35,309 bases of DNA from Nostocales cyanobacterium LEGE 11386 (GCA_015207155.1 JADEXK010000062.1:1-35309); one strand, 5' to 3'; counted from the stretch's first letter, positions 1 through 8,070 are shown. A program made the numbers and translations. The notes: generated by a model from the letters alone, not told the origin.

Positions 1-94
1 CTTCGTCCAGCCAGAAAGTTATACTGCCTCGTTGTTTGAGGGCTGCATCATAAGCATTCCAATTTTTAACTTTGTACTGGGCTTTCGTCTTCAT
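1..94 (-). CDS. IS903-group transposase, N-terminal part (runs off window)
   Basis: The first 31 codons of a DDE transposase, identical to the start of the complete copy at 23696. The ATG is at 94-92, the same 73 bases inside the inverted repeat as in the other copy. The catalytic domain would lie outside the window, so it cannot be told whether this copy is intact. Confidence 0.85.
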   Translation of the reverse strand, partial: MKTKAQYKVKNWNAYDAALKQRGSITFWLDE

Positions 95-167
95 CGTTGG
101 GATAGGCGGCTAGAAAACATCGGCGATCAGTAAAATTTACCATTTTGCCTATTCACGCAACAACGCC
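1..167 (-). mobile_element. Partial IS5-family (IS903-group) element, left end
   Basis: The reverse complement of this segment matches 23623-23789 base for base as read by eye. It holds the inverted repeat (GGCGTTGTTGCGTGAA, outer end at 167), the 73-base leader and the transposase start. The element runs off the left edge of the window. The second, complete copy lies in the opposite orientation at 23623-24692. The end at 167 interrupts a small minus-strand gene. The nine bases beyond the end, read in IS orientation, are ATTTGGATT. Confidence 0.93.
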
Positions 168-296
168 AATCCAAATGGTAACTACATCCTGCGGCTGGCA
201 ATCGTGAGGATAGTCGGATTGATTGACGATGGTTGCAATGATGCGGCGGTCACGACATGTCAAGGGGTCTTGGGTTATTGTTACTGCTTGTGTCAT
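153..296 (-). pseudogene. Small gene truncated by the IS insertion
   Basis: An ORF starts with ATG at 296-294 and codes 43 residues (beginning MTQAVTITQDPL) up to the IS end at 168/167. It then reads four codons (GVVA) into the inverted repeat before TGA at 155-153. The loss of its 3' end exactly at the IS boundary shows an interrupted gene. I do not recognise the family. The remaining residues include CRDRRIIATIV and a Pro/Gln/Asp-rich tail. The 3' remainder is not at the right flank of the other IS copy (24693 onward). Confidence 0.6.
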
Positions 297-325
297 AATT
301 ATGAAACCTTTAACACGGTAATAAG

Positions 326-361
326 AGGCGATCGCCGTACTTGCAAGATGTGCGATCGCCT
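326..361. repeat. HIP1-based inverted repeat
   Basis: AGGCGATCGC (326-335) pairs perfectly with GCGATCGCCT (352-361) around a 16-base loop. The plus strand continues with TTTAATTT. Both arms hold the HIP1 octamer GCGATCGC, a cyanobacterial genome signature. It sits between the truncated gene at 153-296 and the DUF6887 gene and could act as a weak terminator. Confidence 0.5.
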
Positions 362-430
362 TTTAATTTGCACGAAATGACGTTGTGCTTGCACAACGCC
401 TCTCACAGAATTTAAGCGTAGCTTTTCTTA

Positions 431-613
431 TTAACTCTCTTGAGTCTGCTGCTTGACGTGTTCTAGGAACTCATCAACAGTACCAGTTCTTCCTTCACTC
501 CGAAGACGTAACGCCATAGCGTGAATCGCATCCTCATCCTCTCTGTGAGCTAAAATGTACTCTCTTAAGTCCTTAATGGTCATTTGTTCAAAATTCGGCT
601 TCGGTTGACTCAT
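431..613 (-). CDS. DUF6887-like small protein
   Basis: A 60-residue, mostly helical, charged protein with the pattern MTxxxLRxYILAHREDExA seen in small cyanobacterial proteins annotated DUF6887. Its function is unknown. It overlaps the end of the upstream 588-782 gene by 26 bases, so the two are very likely co-transcribed and translationally coupled. The family is usually found next to DUF6888, as here, which supports both calls. The two-small-gene layout resembles toxin-antitoxin modules, but nothing in the sequence proves that. Confidence 0.75.
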   Translation of the reverse strand: MSQPKPNFEQMTIKDLREYILAHREDEDAIHAMALRLRSEGRTGTVDEFLEHVKQQTQES

Positions 614-782
614 AATTGACTTTCCCTTCTGGGCTGATTGATACTTCTATTTCTTCACCTGCGATGATGATTAAATCACCTGTTCTCCTGTCGGTGGTAA
701 CTAAATATATCGGTGCGTACATCTTTGTTATTTGTTGACAAATCCTGTACATCGCCGTCTTTTGCTCTGGCGTTGGCTCCAA
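588..782 (-). CDS. DUF6888-like small protein, TTG start
   Basis: A 64-residue protein with the YRICQQITKMYAPIYLV...RTGDLIIIAGEEIEV pattern of DUF6888 family members. Its function is unknown. The start is a TTG (782-780). Upstream lies an exceptionally long Shine-Dalgarno match, AAGGAGGTGAT, with seven bases between the GGAGG core and the TTG, which decides this start. It is the first gene of a two-gene operon with the DUF6887-like gene. The same start arrangement (long SD plus TTG) is found on the divergent regulator gene at 1148. Confidence 0.72.
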   Translation of the reverse strand: MEPTPEQKTAMYRICQQITKMYAPIYLVTTDRRTGDLIIIAGEEIEVSISPEGKVNYESTEAEF

Positions 783-1025
783 TCTATCACCTCCTTGTTG
801 AGCGCGGCATGATTTCAGCTTTTGACGTTCTCTCCTTTCTATTATTCGGTGATTTTGAGTATCTCCCCCGGCCGACTTTACCTGGCGTACCTTGTGCTAT
901 ACGACGGGAGGTTCTCGTTTCTCAAATCTATGTTTCGTGTTTCTCAAATCTAGTCAACCTTGCAAACCCTTGATTGCTTTCAGGTGCAGGCGGTTTGCTT
1001 TCCTTTGCCGTTACTATTAATATAC

Positions 1026-1110
1026 TCTAGTTAACTAGACTTGTCAATTATACTAGACGAGTTAACTAGACTTGTTTATTATTGACTAGACTTGTTAACT
1101 AGAGTAGACT
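1026..1110. promoter_or_regulatory. Repeated operator-like array upstream of the HTH regulator
   Basis: Three direct copies of the 14-mer TTRACTAGACTTGT start at 1031, 1062 and 1082 (spacings 31 and 20, about three and two helical turns). A degenerate copy with CTAGAC lies at 1053-1058. The outer parts also form an inverted repeat: CTCTAGTTAACTAGAC at 1025-1040 against GTTAACTAGAG near 1094-1104. The block lies 40-120 bases before the regulator's start, in the divergent region between it and the DUF6888 gene. Auto-regulation by the product of 1148-1402 is the natural inference. Confidence 0.6.
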
Positions 1111-1147
1111 AGGCAGCAAGACAAGTAATCTAAAGGAGGTGATTTAC

Positions 1148-1402
1148 TTGAAGTTATTGATTTTTATGGATTTAAAGGAGTTACGCGAGAAAGTTGGGTT
1201 ATCAGCTGAACGGGTAGCGGTCGAGTTAGGCAAATCTGTTTCCACCATTAGATTTTGGGAGGCCGGAACATATATTCCCAACCTTAGCCCCATTGAAACA
1301 TTGAGGCTGATCCGTCTTTACCAATGCACACTTGAAGAATTAAGCGAATCTTTTATTGAAACGCAGCGCAAAACCGGGAAAAAGCTTGATGAAACTTCTT
1401 AA
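1148..1402 (+). CDS. Cro/C1-type HTH transcriptional regulator
   Basis: A small DNA-binding protein of 84 residues. Residues from about 7 onward (MDLKELREKVGLSAERVAVE...SVSTIRFWEAG) form a five-helix xenobiotic-response (HTH_3) domain. The recognition helix lies in SVSTIRFWE, and a short acidic tail follows. The long Shine-Dalgarno AAAGGAGGTGAT at 1132-1143 is best spaced for TTG at 1148. ATG at 1166 (MDLKE) is the alternative. A GTG at 1139 overlaps the SD and is unlikely. The gene lies just downstream of the repeat array at 1026-1110 and upstream of the accessory operon 1467-3230, which it may control. Confidence 0.85.
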   Translation: MKLLIFMDLKELREKVGLSAERVAVELGKSVSTIRFWEAGTYIPNLSPIETLRLIRLYQCTLEELSESFIETQRKTGKKLDETS

Positions 1403-1466
1403 TTAGAAGCGATCGCCCACCGTCCAAAGTTAGCGATCGCCCGTCCCATTTGTATAAGGAACAGAT

Positions 1467-2402
1467 ATGAGTTTACCTTTAAATCCATCAGTGTTGCTAG
1501 AGTCGAAAACACTGAGAACTTCAGCTATCACCAATTTTGCTGACGACCAAGCCTTAGAAATTCTAGCTAAAGCAAAGGCAATTATCTTTGCTGTTTGGGG
1601 TGGTGCTGGTTGGGCTACCACGGCACAGATGGCAGAATACTTTCAGGTAACAGAGTCAGCCGTCAAAGAACTTTACAGAGTTAATCAAGCTGAATTTCGA
1701 GACTTGGAGACTAAAACCCTTATTGGCAAAGACTTACGGGATGTTAGACAGACATTCTGTCTAAGTTCCAGAACACCAAAAGCAAGAATTTTTAGTCCTT
1801 TGGGTGCTTTGAGAATTGCAATGCTGTTGACTGAATCTGAGATTGCTGCCCAAGTACGAACCATCATTTTAGATTTGGTTGCAGCTATACCAACCATCAC
1901 ACCCCATCCTCCCACACCAGCACTTCCCCTACCTGAGCAACGTCTACATACTCTCGTCCAAGCAATGAAGACTTTGGCGGAACTGACAGGGGGCAAACTC
2001 AACCCATACACCGAGCAGCATTTCAGAGACTTCGCCGCTAATCTTCTGGCAGAACAAAACAGAAAAACGCTGACCGGTTCTCAGGAAAACTGGATGGGTG
2101 TGGTCAACTTTGCAGAAATGGAATTGGGAAAGAAAGTTCCTCTCAGTGGCACTCACTACCGGGGGCATTTGGGAACTTGGGTTCGCACATTTTACCCACA
2201 ATTAGGCTCACGCCAGGAAACACGCTTAGTTAACGGCACACAACAGTACATTTACGTCTACCCCTGTCATGATCCTGATGTTGCTGCGGGTTTGACCAAA
2301 GCTGTTGAGGAATTTTTCAACCACCCTAACCCGGCGATCGCACTCAAAAAAGCGGGGGCTTTTTCCAAAAAATCACGAGTATTAGAAATAGTTAAAATAT
2401 GA
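1467..2402 (+). CDS. Antirepressor/BRO-like accessory protein, function unknown
   Basis: A 311-residue soluble protein. Residues about 50-130 (TTAQMAEYFQVTESAVKEL...SRTPKARIFSPLGALRIAMLLTESEIA) look like the N-terminal part of phage antirepressor/BRO or RhuM-type proteins: a winged-helix-like segment followed by an 'L-ALRIA-L-ES--A' stretch. A Pro-rich linker follows at about 145-160. The C-terminal half (about 165-311) is not recognised. It is the first gene of a tightly packed string. Its stop overlaps the next start (ATGA at 2399-2402). HIP1 sites lie just before it. The family call is tentative, but the ORF itself is convincing from length, codon use and coupling. Confidence 0.72.
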   Translation: MSLPLNPSVLLESKTLRTSAITNFADDQALEILAKAKAIIFAVWGGAGWATTAQMAEYFQVTESAVKELYRVNQAEFRDLETKTLIGKDLRDVRQTFCLSSRTPKARIFSPLGALRIAMLLTESEIAAQVRTIILDLVAAIPTITPHPPTPALPLPEQRLHTLVQAMKTLAELTGGKLNPYTEQHFRDFAANLLAEQNRKTLTGSQENWMGVVNFAEMELGKKVPLSGTHYRGHLGTWVRTFYPQLGSRQETRLVNGTQQYIYVYPCHDPDVAAGLTKAVEEFFNHPNPAIALKKAGAFSKKSRVLEIVKI

Positions 2403-2821
2403 CAGACATAGAAGCAATTCAGGAATTTTATGCCCACATCTCCTGGGCGGATCAATGCCGAACCGTCACTGAGCGCGGCCGTACCTTATTAGTCACACCA
2501 TGCGCTTTAGCAGTCCCCAGCCACTGGCAAAACTACGAACAAAATAAAGCCTTCGTACTCCCACTAGCAAAGGCTTATTCACTTGATCCTCAATTGCTCG
2601 TCTGGGGTGCGCCAAGCAAAGCTGAAGTTGAAAAAATCTGGTGGGATTCTATAACCAGTTATCAACCCAGAATATATGCCAAGTTTCTTGATGTAGAGGC
2701 TTCTTTGGTTGAGTCTGATCTCATTCTCAAAGTCCTCGAAGGACTCGACGTACACAAAACGTTCGAGAACTTTTTAGCTGGCAATTCTCAAGTTGTTTTT
2801 GACTGGGAAAATCATGACTAA
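2399..2821 (+). CDS. Hypothetical protein of accessory operon
   Basis: A 140-residue soluble acidic protein, family not recognised. The N-terminal half is Trp/Tyr-containing (HISWADQC, SHWQNYEQNK) and the C-terminus ends VVFDWENHD. It has no signal peptide or membrane segment. The start overlaps the previous stop by four bases (ATGA), and the stop overlaps the next tiny ORF at 2814, so its translation is coupled both ways. Its role is probably linked to the antirepressor-like partner. Confidence 0.68.
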   Translation: MTDIEAIQEFYAHISWADQCRTVTERGRTLLVTPCALAVPSHWQNYEQNKAFVLPLAKAYSLDPQLLVWGAPSKAEVEKIWWDSITSYQPRIYAKFLDVEASLVESDLILKVLEGLDVHKTFENFLAGNSQVVFDWENHD

Positions 2822-2888
2822 ATATCACAGACCAAAAGCTAAAGCGGTAAGCGTGAATAACTACAAACTCAACCGAGGAATAGACTAA
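2814..2888 (+). CDS. Micro-ORF, 24 residues
   Basis: ATG at 2814 overlaps the end of the 140-residue gene by eight bases, and the stop TAA (2886-2888) overlaps the next ATG (2888). The peptide is basic (MTKYHRPKAKAVSVNN...). Overlap at both ends with convincing neighbours is the main support. It may be a real peptide or only a coupling device. No family is recognised. Confidence 0.4.
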   Translation: MTKYHRPKAKAVSVNNYKLNRGID

Positions 2889-3037
2889 TGGCTATAAAAT
2901 CAGCACCTCAATCTCAATATTCAGACAATCCAAAAATCCCCCGTCCAATCATCAACGTTGTTTTTGAGAACAAAGGGATTGATCCAGAAAGTGGAAAGCC
3001 CATAGTAAACATCAAGACAGAATTTAAAGACTGGTAA
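2888..3037 (+). CDS. Small hypothetical protein, 49 residues
   Basis: ATG at 2888 shares a base with the preceding stop (TAATG). The ORF ends with TAA at 3035-3037, one base before the next ATG (3039). The product is Pro-rich at the front (KIPRPIINVVFENKG) and ends KTEFKDW. No family is recognised. Its place in an unbroken coupled string makes it a likely real gene. Confidence 0.55.
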   Translation: MAIKSAPQSQYSDNPKIPRPIINVVFENKGIDPESGKPIVNIKTEFKDW

Positions 3038-3038
3038 A

Positions 3039-3230
3039 ATGAATCAACAACAAATCATTACTAGATTTTGTGAGTTGCAACTAATACTTGCTAAACATAA
3101 AACTGGAAGAATTTCAACCTCTTTGATTGAAGAAATCAGCCAAATTCGTAGACTTGCTTGGGAAAATCAGATAGCTCCAGATGAATTGCATTTAGCTTCA
3201 TTACGCTTTTTTTATGCTGACCTTCTTTGA
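3039..3230 (+). CDS. Small hypothetical helical protein, 63 residues
   Basis: The last ORF of the coupled string. It starts one base after the previous stop. It is helical and amphipathic (ITRFCELQLILAKHK...LIEEISQIRRLAWENQ), with no membrane segment and no recognised family. After it comes about 250 bases of very AT-rich non-coding DNA before speA. Confidence 0.58.
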   Translation: MNQQQIITRFCELQLILAKHKTGRISTSLIEEISQIRRLAWENQIAPDELHLASLRFFYADLL

Positions 3231-3488
3231 TTTGTCAAGTCTTCTGTATATCAAATTAGATGAATTTATCCTGCGAATTCTTTTTTTTAATTATCATAAA
3301 TTAGCTATAATCAATATTTAACCTAATTTTAATAAATAGAATAATATCTATCTTTAGATATATTTCATTATATAAAATTGTTAGATTATTATCAGGCGGT
3401 CTGGCAATTATCAAGCAGCTAGTCTCAATTTAGTTTGATGATTGAATTTATGTAATTTAAATTTCATCAGTTTAATACTTTTTCACTA

Positions 3489-5579
3489 ATGAATAAAGTA
3501 TGGACTAAGAAAGTATATTTACCAGGAACAAAAATATTGGCAAAAGTCATTAAAAAAATGAATTTTCAATTAATAGCTACTGAAGTTAATCTTGAAAAGT
3601 TGGCAACTAATAATAAGACTAGTAGACTCACATCTGAGCTAAAGATTAGTCAAAAGCAATTGATACCAATCACAAAAAGAAAATTACCTGGCTCCTGGAA
3701 AATTGAGGACAGCGAAGCGTTATACCGTATAGAAGGTTGGGGAGAACCTTATTTTTCCATTAATGCAGCAGGTCATGTCACAGTTTCTCCCAAGGGCGAT
3801 CGCGGGGGTTCTCTGGACTTGTTTGAGTTAGTCAACGCCTTGAAGCAGCGTAACTTAGGACTGCCCTTATTAATTCGCTTCTCGGATATTTTGGAAGACC
3901 GAATTGAGCGGTTGAACGCTTGTTTTTCCAAAGCGATCGCCCGCTACAACTACCCTGGTGTTTATCGTGGCGTGTTTCCCGTCAAATGCAACCAAGAGCG
4001 GCATTTGATTGAAGATTTGGTCAAATTTGGCAAGCCCCATCAATTTGGCTTAGAAGCCGGTTCTAAGCCGGAATTAATGATTGCTCTAGCTATCCTGGAT
4101 ACACCGGGAGCATTGTTAATTTGCAACGGCTATAAAGACCGAGAATACATCGAAACGGCATTGTTAGCCCAAAGACTAGGACAAACACCAATTATTGTCC
4201 TAGAACAGGTGGAAGAAGTCGATTTGGTGATTGCGGCTAACCGCCAGTTAGGAATTAAGCCAATTTTGGGAGTTCGCGCCAAATTAAGTACTCAAGGAAT
4301 GGGACGTTGGGGAACGTCTACAGGCGATCGCGCTAAGTTCGGGCTAACAATTCCTGAAATCATGGAAGCTGTTAACAAGCTACGCGAAGCTAACTTGTTA
4401 GATTCTTTACAGTTAATGCACTTCCATATTGGCTCACAAATTTCTGCCATCAATGTGATTAAAGATGCCATCCGAGAAGCTAGCCGCATTTATGTAGAGT
4501 TAGCGATGTTAGGGGCAGATATGAAGTATCTGGATGTTGGCGGCGGCTTGGGTGTAGATTATGACGGCTCCCAAACCAACTTCTACGCCTCGAAAAACTA
4601 CAACATGCAAAACTATGCCAATGATATTGTGGCAGAGTTAAAAGATACTTGTGCAGAGCGGCAGATACCCGTACCAACACTGATTAGCGAAAGTGGCAGA
4701 GCGATCGCCTCCCACCAGTCAGTACTCATCTTTGATGTTCTCAGCACTAGTGATGTCCCCCTGGATTTACCAGAACCCCCACAAGAGGGAGAATCCCCCG
4801 TGATCAAATACTTGTGGGAAACTTATCAATCCATCAACCAAGAGAATTATCAAGAGTTCTACCACGACGCGGCTCAATTTAAAGAAGAAGCCATCAGCCG
4901 CTTCAACTTAGGAATTCTCCGTCTCCAAGAACGTGCTAAGGCCGAGCGACTCTACTGGGCTTGTTGTCAAAAGATACTTAACATCACTAGACAGCAGGAA
5001 TACGTACCCGACGAATTGGAAGACCTAGAAAAAATTATGGCTTCCATTTACTACATTAATCTGTCAGTGTTTCAATCAGCACCAGATTGTTGGGCGATCG
5101 ACCAGCTATTTCCTATCATGCCGATACACCGCCTGGACGAAGAACCCATTCGGCGAGGCATTTTGGCAGACCTCACCTGTGATAGTGATGGCAAAATCGA
5201 CCGCTTTATTGACCTGCGCGATGTCAAATCAGTGTTAGAACTGCACACCTTCAAGTCAGAAGAACCCTACTATTTGGGTATGTTCCTCAATGGAGCTTAC
5301 CAAGAAATTATGGGCAATTTGCACAACTTATTTGGCGATACCAATGCAGTTCATATCCAGTTGACACCAAAAGGCTACCAAATTCAACACGTTGTCAAGG
5401 GTGACACCATGAGCGAAGTGGTAAGTTACGTGCAGTATGACGCTGAGGATATGGTGGAAAATATTCGCCAACGTTGCGAGAAAGCTTTAGAAGAAAAGCA
5501 CATCACCTTAGCCGAATCTCAAAGACTGCTACAAACCTATGAGCAGAGTCTAGGAAGATATACATATCTGTCGTTTTAA
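3489..5579 (+). CDS. speA: Biosynthetic arginine decarboxylase
   Basis: A PLP-dependent fold-III decarboxylase converting arginine to agmatine, the first step of polyamine synthesis. The product is 696 residues from ATG 3489. The PLP lysine is K166 in VFPVKCNQ, the phosphate-binding glycine loop is LDVGGGLGVDYDGS, HFHIGSQIS precedes it, and the catalytic Cys is C564 in LTCDSDGK. From about residue 66 (PGSWKIEDSEALYRIEG) onward it closely follows cyanobacterial SpeA. The first 65 residues are Lys/Asn/Thr-rich and unlike the usual short leader. ATG at 3558 (MNFQLIATE) is a plausible alternative start. HIP1 sites occur inside the gene, so it looks native. It sits at the head of the co-directional island and could supply agmatine, but a general polyamine role is equally possible. 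Confidence 0.95.
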   Translation: MNKVWTKKVYLPGTKILAKVIKKMNFQLIATEVNLEKLATNNKTSRLTSELKISQKQLIPITKRKLPGSWKIEDSEALYRIEGWGEPYFSINAAGHVTVSPKGDRGGSLDLFELVNALKQRNLGLPLLIRFSDILEDRIERLNACFSKAIARYNYPGVYRGVFPVKCNQERHLIEDLVKFGKPHQFGLEAGSKPELMIALAILDTPGALLICNGYKDREYIETALLAQRLGQTPIIVLEQVEEVDLVIAANRQLGIKPILGVRAKLSTQGMGRWGTSTGDRAKFGLTIPEIMEAVNKLREANLLDSLQLMHFHIGSQISAINVIKDAIREASRIYVELAMLGADMKYLDVGGGLGVDYDGSQTNFYASKNYNMQNYANDIVAELKDTCAERQIPVPTLISESGRAIASHQSVLIFDVLSTSDVPLDLPEPPQEGESPVIKYLWETYQSINQENYQEFYHDAAQFKEEAISRFNLGILRLQERAKAERLYWACCQKILNITRQQEYVPDELEDLEKIMASIYYINLSVFQSAPDCWAIDQLFPIMPIHRLDEEPIRRGILADLTCDSDGKIDRFIDLRDVKSVLELHTFKSEEPYYLGMFLNGAYQEIMGNLHNLFGDTNAVHIQLTPKGYQIQHVVKGDTMSEVVSYVQYDAEDMVENIRQRCEKALEEKHITLAESQRLLQTYEQSLGRYTYLSF

Positions 5580-5840
5580 GAGCCTATTGAAAAAGTTCTT
5601 TTCCCAACTATCTGCCGTTAATAGCTTTGGTTTTAAACTCCAAGTTCTAACTTCAGATAACATCTCTTTAAAATAGTTGTTCTTGATCTCCTTATCCTTT
5701 TTAATATACATTTTGTAATTAATTAGTACCCAATTAATATGAATGTCACAATCACACAAACTTAGTAAATTCAATTTTTAAATTTTTATGATATTTTAGT
5801 GAAAAAACCACTAATTAATTCTGTAAAAGGCATATAAAAT

Positions 5841-6782
5841 ATGTTATTTCCTATCAATTTTACTAGAGCAAAAGCTATAGTTTTTATGATCCTCTCTTCT
5901 GCTTGCTGGGGATTCGCCACAGTAATGAGTAAAGCTGGATTGGAGTATATTCCTCCACTTCATCTGTTAGTAATTCAACTTGCATCAAGCATTACTTTCC
6001 TCTGGATAGTAGTATTAATTATAAATCGACATCCATCTTTGAACTGGAAAACTATTAGATATAGTTTCACTGGTATATTGGAACCAGGGCTTGCATATAC
6101 TTTTGGTATGCTCGGATTAACCCTAACTACGGCAAGCAATGCATCACTAATTAGTAGCACTGAACCTGTTTTTATTATCCTTATTTCCTGGCTATTCTTA
6201 CGTGAAAGAATAACTAAATACTTGTTCTTTTTCACAGCATTAGCTCTTACAGGAGTAATCTTGATTGTTTTTGTTGATGTCACACGTATTCAAGTTAGTC
6301 AGTTCTCATTTCTTGGTGATGTATTAATTCTACTCGGCACATTTTGTGCTTCAATTTATGTAATTTTATCTCACAAAATAATAGGAAATGATAACAAGGT
6401 TTCGCCACTATCTTTAGCAGCCGTACAACAAACTACTGGTTTCATCTCGGCAACCCTGATTTGGTTCACAGGAATATTGAGTAATGAGGTTATAGATTTT
6501 TCATCACTAAATCCAGATATATGGATATTAGCAATCGCTTCTGGGATTATTCAGTATGCTCTTGCATTTTGGTTCTATCTCATTGCTCTAAAGGATGTAT
6601 CTGCAAGCACAGCTGGTTTATTTCTTACTCTCATCCCTGTTTTTGCCATTGGTAGTGCCTATTTATTTTTGAATGAAAAGCTAGGCATCTTGCAGTGGCT
6701 AGGAGCAATTTTGATTCTGACATCTGTATCAATTATTTCCTTGATGCAGCAGAGTGAAAGTCTAACGACTAAGAATAAGTGA
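5841..6782 (+). CDS. EamA/DMT-family transporter
   Basis: A 313-residue polytopic membrane protein with about ten hydrophobic helices and two EamA repeats. The first runs from about residue 12 (MILSSACWGFATVMSKAGLEY) to 140 and the second from about 155 to 300. The signature stretches TTASNASLISSTEPVFIILISWLFLRE and the matching second copy DVSASTAGLFLTLIPVFAIGSAYLFLNE are clear. The family exports or imports small metabolites and amino acids, and the substrate cannot be told. The gene is AT-rich with no strong SD. It lies between speA and the Rieske oxygenase and is an exporter candidate for an island product. Confidence 0.9.
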   Translation: MLFPINFTRAKAIVFMILSSACWGFATVMSKAGLEYIPPLHLLVIQLASSITFLWIVVLIINRHPSLNWKTIRYSFTGILEPGLAYTFGMLGLTLTTASNASLISSTEPVFIILISWLFLRERITKYLFFFTALALTGVILIVFVDVTRIQVSQFSFLGDVLILLGTFCASIYVILSHKIIGNDNKVSPLSLAAVQQTTGFISATLIWFTGILSNEVIDFSSLNPDIWILAIASGIIQYALAFWFYLIALKDVSASTAGLFLTLIPVFAIGSAYLFLNEKLGILQWLGAILILTSVSIISLMQQSESLTTKNK

Positions 6783-6918
6783 AGGTAGTCAGTCAACCAT
6801 AAACTTTTTAAATAAGGATTCCTGTCCGTTTTCGTGAACATATATGACCAAAAAAATCAAAAATTGAGCATTCAAAATTGAAGATTAATAGGTAAGTAAT
6901 AACACAGGAGTTTTCCAG

Positions 6919-8022
6919 ATGAATTACGCTGATCAAACTCAGTTTATTCCGACTTTGAACGCCTCTGATTATTCAGATCCGGAGCGCTTCAAGATTGAAA
7001 TTGATAAGATATTCCATAAAGAATGGATTTATGCGCTTCATGAATCACAAATTCCAGAGTGTGGCAGCTATGTAACACTTGAAATAGGTGACAAGCCGCT
7101 TCTGTTTGTTCGGGGTACAGACAATGTTATTCGTGGCTTCTATAATGTCTGCGTTCATCGTGGTCATCTCATTGCCGAAGGCTGTGGACAGACTACATAT
7201 TTCACCTGTCCCTATCACGCCTGGACCTATAATTGCGATGGTCTTTTACGCCACGCGCCTGGTGTGAGCAACCTGGAAGCCCTACCCGAGAGCAACCGTA
7301 ACTTTGTACCAATTGAAATCGAAAGCATGTACGGTTTCGTCTTCGTTCGCCTGCGTCCGGGTGGTTTACCCCTGAAGGATCTGTTTGCCGATGCCTTTCA
7401 GGATCTACGTGAGCGTTTGCCAGCGTTTGATCGCCTGCGCTTCGCAAAAAGGTTTGTTGCAAAAGTTGATGGCAACTGGAAAATCATGATCGAAAACTAT
7501 CTTGAATGTTACCATTGCGCTCCAACTCATCCGGCTCTAGTTGATCTGATACGAATCAAAGAATTTAAGATCGAGCTATTTCCCTATCATCTGTCCACAA
7601 GGGCACCGGCCGGACGGACTAATAATACTGCCTACCATTTTACGCTCAATGAAAACTCACAGGTTGAATTTTTCGGCTGGTGGCTCTGGCCCAATCTAAC
7701 ATTTAATATTTTTCCCGGACAGCAAAATCTTCTCGCTTTTCACATGCTTCCTATCTCAGCCGAAAAGTCGATTGGCATCTGCGATTACTTCTTCATCGAT
7801 GGCAAGGTTGATAAGGAGGCCCAGGCACTGATGGACTGGGAAGGCAATGTGCTTGAAAAGGAAGATAATGATCTTATTATTTCAGCCCACAAAGGCATGA
7901 AATCGAAGGCACTATCCTGTGGAATATTTGTGATTAATCCTGATCGTCATGACATAACGGAAGAGCCGCTCGCCCATTTCAATAATCTAGTCTCGCGGGC
8001 GATTAGAGGCAGTGATTTTTGA
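6919..8022 (+). CDS. Rieske-type oxygenase alpha subunit (GbcA/CntA-like)
   Basis: The 367-residue terminal oxygenase subunit of a Rieske non-heme iron monooxygenase or dioxygenase. The [2Fe-2S] ligands are C78-x-H80 and C97-x2-H100. The mononuclear iron site is in ENYLECYHCAPTHPAL with H199 and H204. The NYLECYHC...THPAL form and the overall length resemble enzymes that act on quaternary ammonium compounds (choline, carnitine, glycine betaine or stachydrine demethylases), but the substrate is inferred only. No ferredoxin-reductase partner is encoded in the window. Its codon use is visibly more G+C-rich than that of its AT-rich neighbours, which suggests a different origin. A strong hairpin follows at 8071-8099. 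The SD is AGGAG, about eight bases before the ATG. Confidence 0.92.
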   Translation: MNYADQTQFIPTLNASDYSDPERFKIEIDKIFHKEWIYALHESQIPECGSYVTLEIGDKPLLFVRGTDNVIRGFYNVCVHRGHLIAEGCGQTTYFTCPYHAWTYNCDGLLRHAPGVSNLEALPESNRNFVPIEIESMYGFVFVRLRPGGLPLKDLFADAFQDLRERLPAFDRLRFAKRFVAKVDGNWKIMIENYLECYHCAPTHPALVDLIRIKEFKIELFPYHLSTRAPAGRTNNTAYHFTLNENSQVEFFGWWLWPNLTFNIFPGQQNLLAFHMLPISAEKSIGICDYFFIDGKVDKEAQALMDWEGNVLEKEDNDLIISAHKGMKSKALSCGIFVINPDRHDITEEPLAHFNNLVSRAIRGSDF

Positions 8023-8070
8023 CTTTTGAGTTAGTTTTCTAATAGTTGGTGTACAGTGACAAAATGAACT

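Noticed and set aside
713..973. 86-residue plus-strand ORF
   Set aside because: Antisense to the DUF6888 gene and its leader, with no family and no SD.
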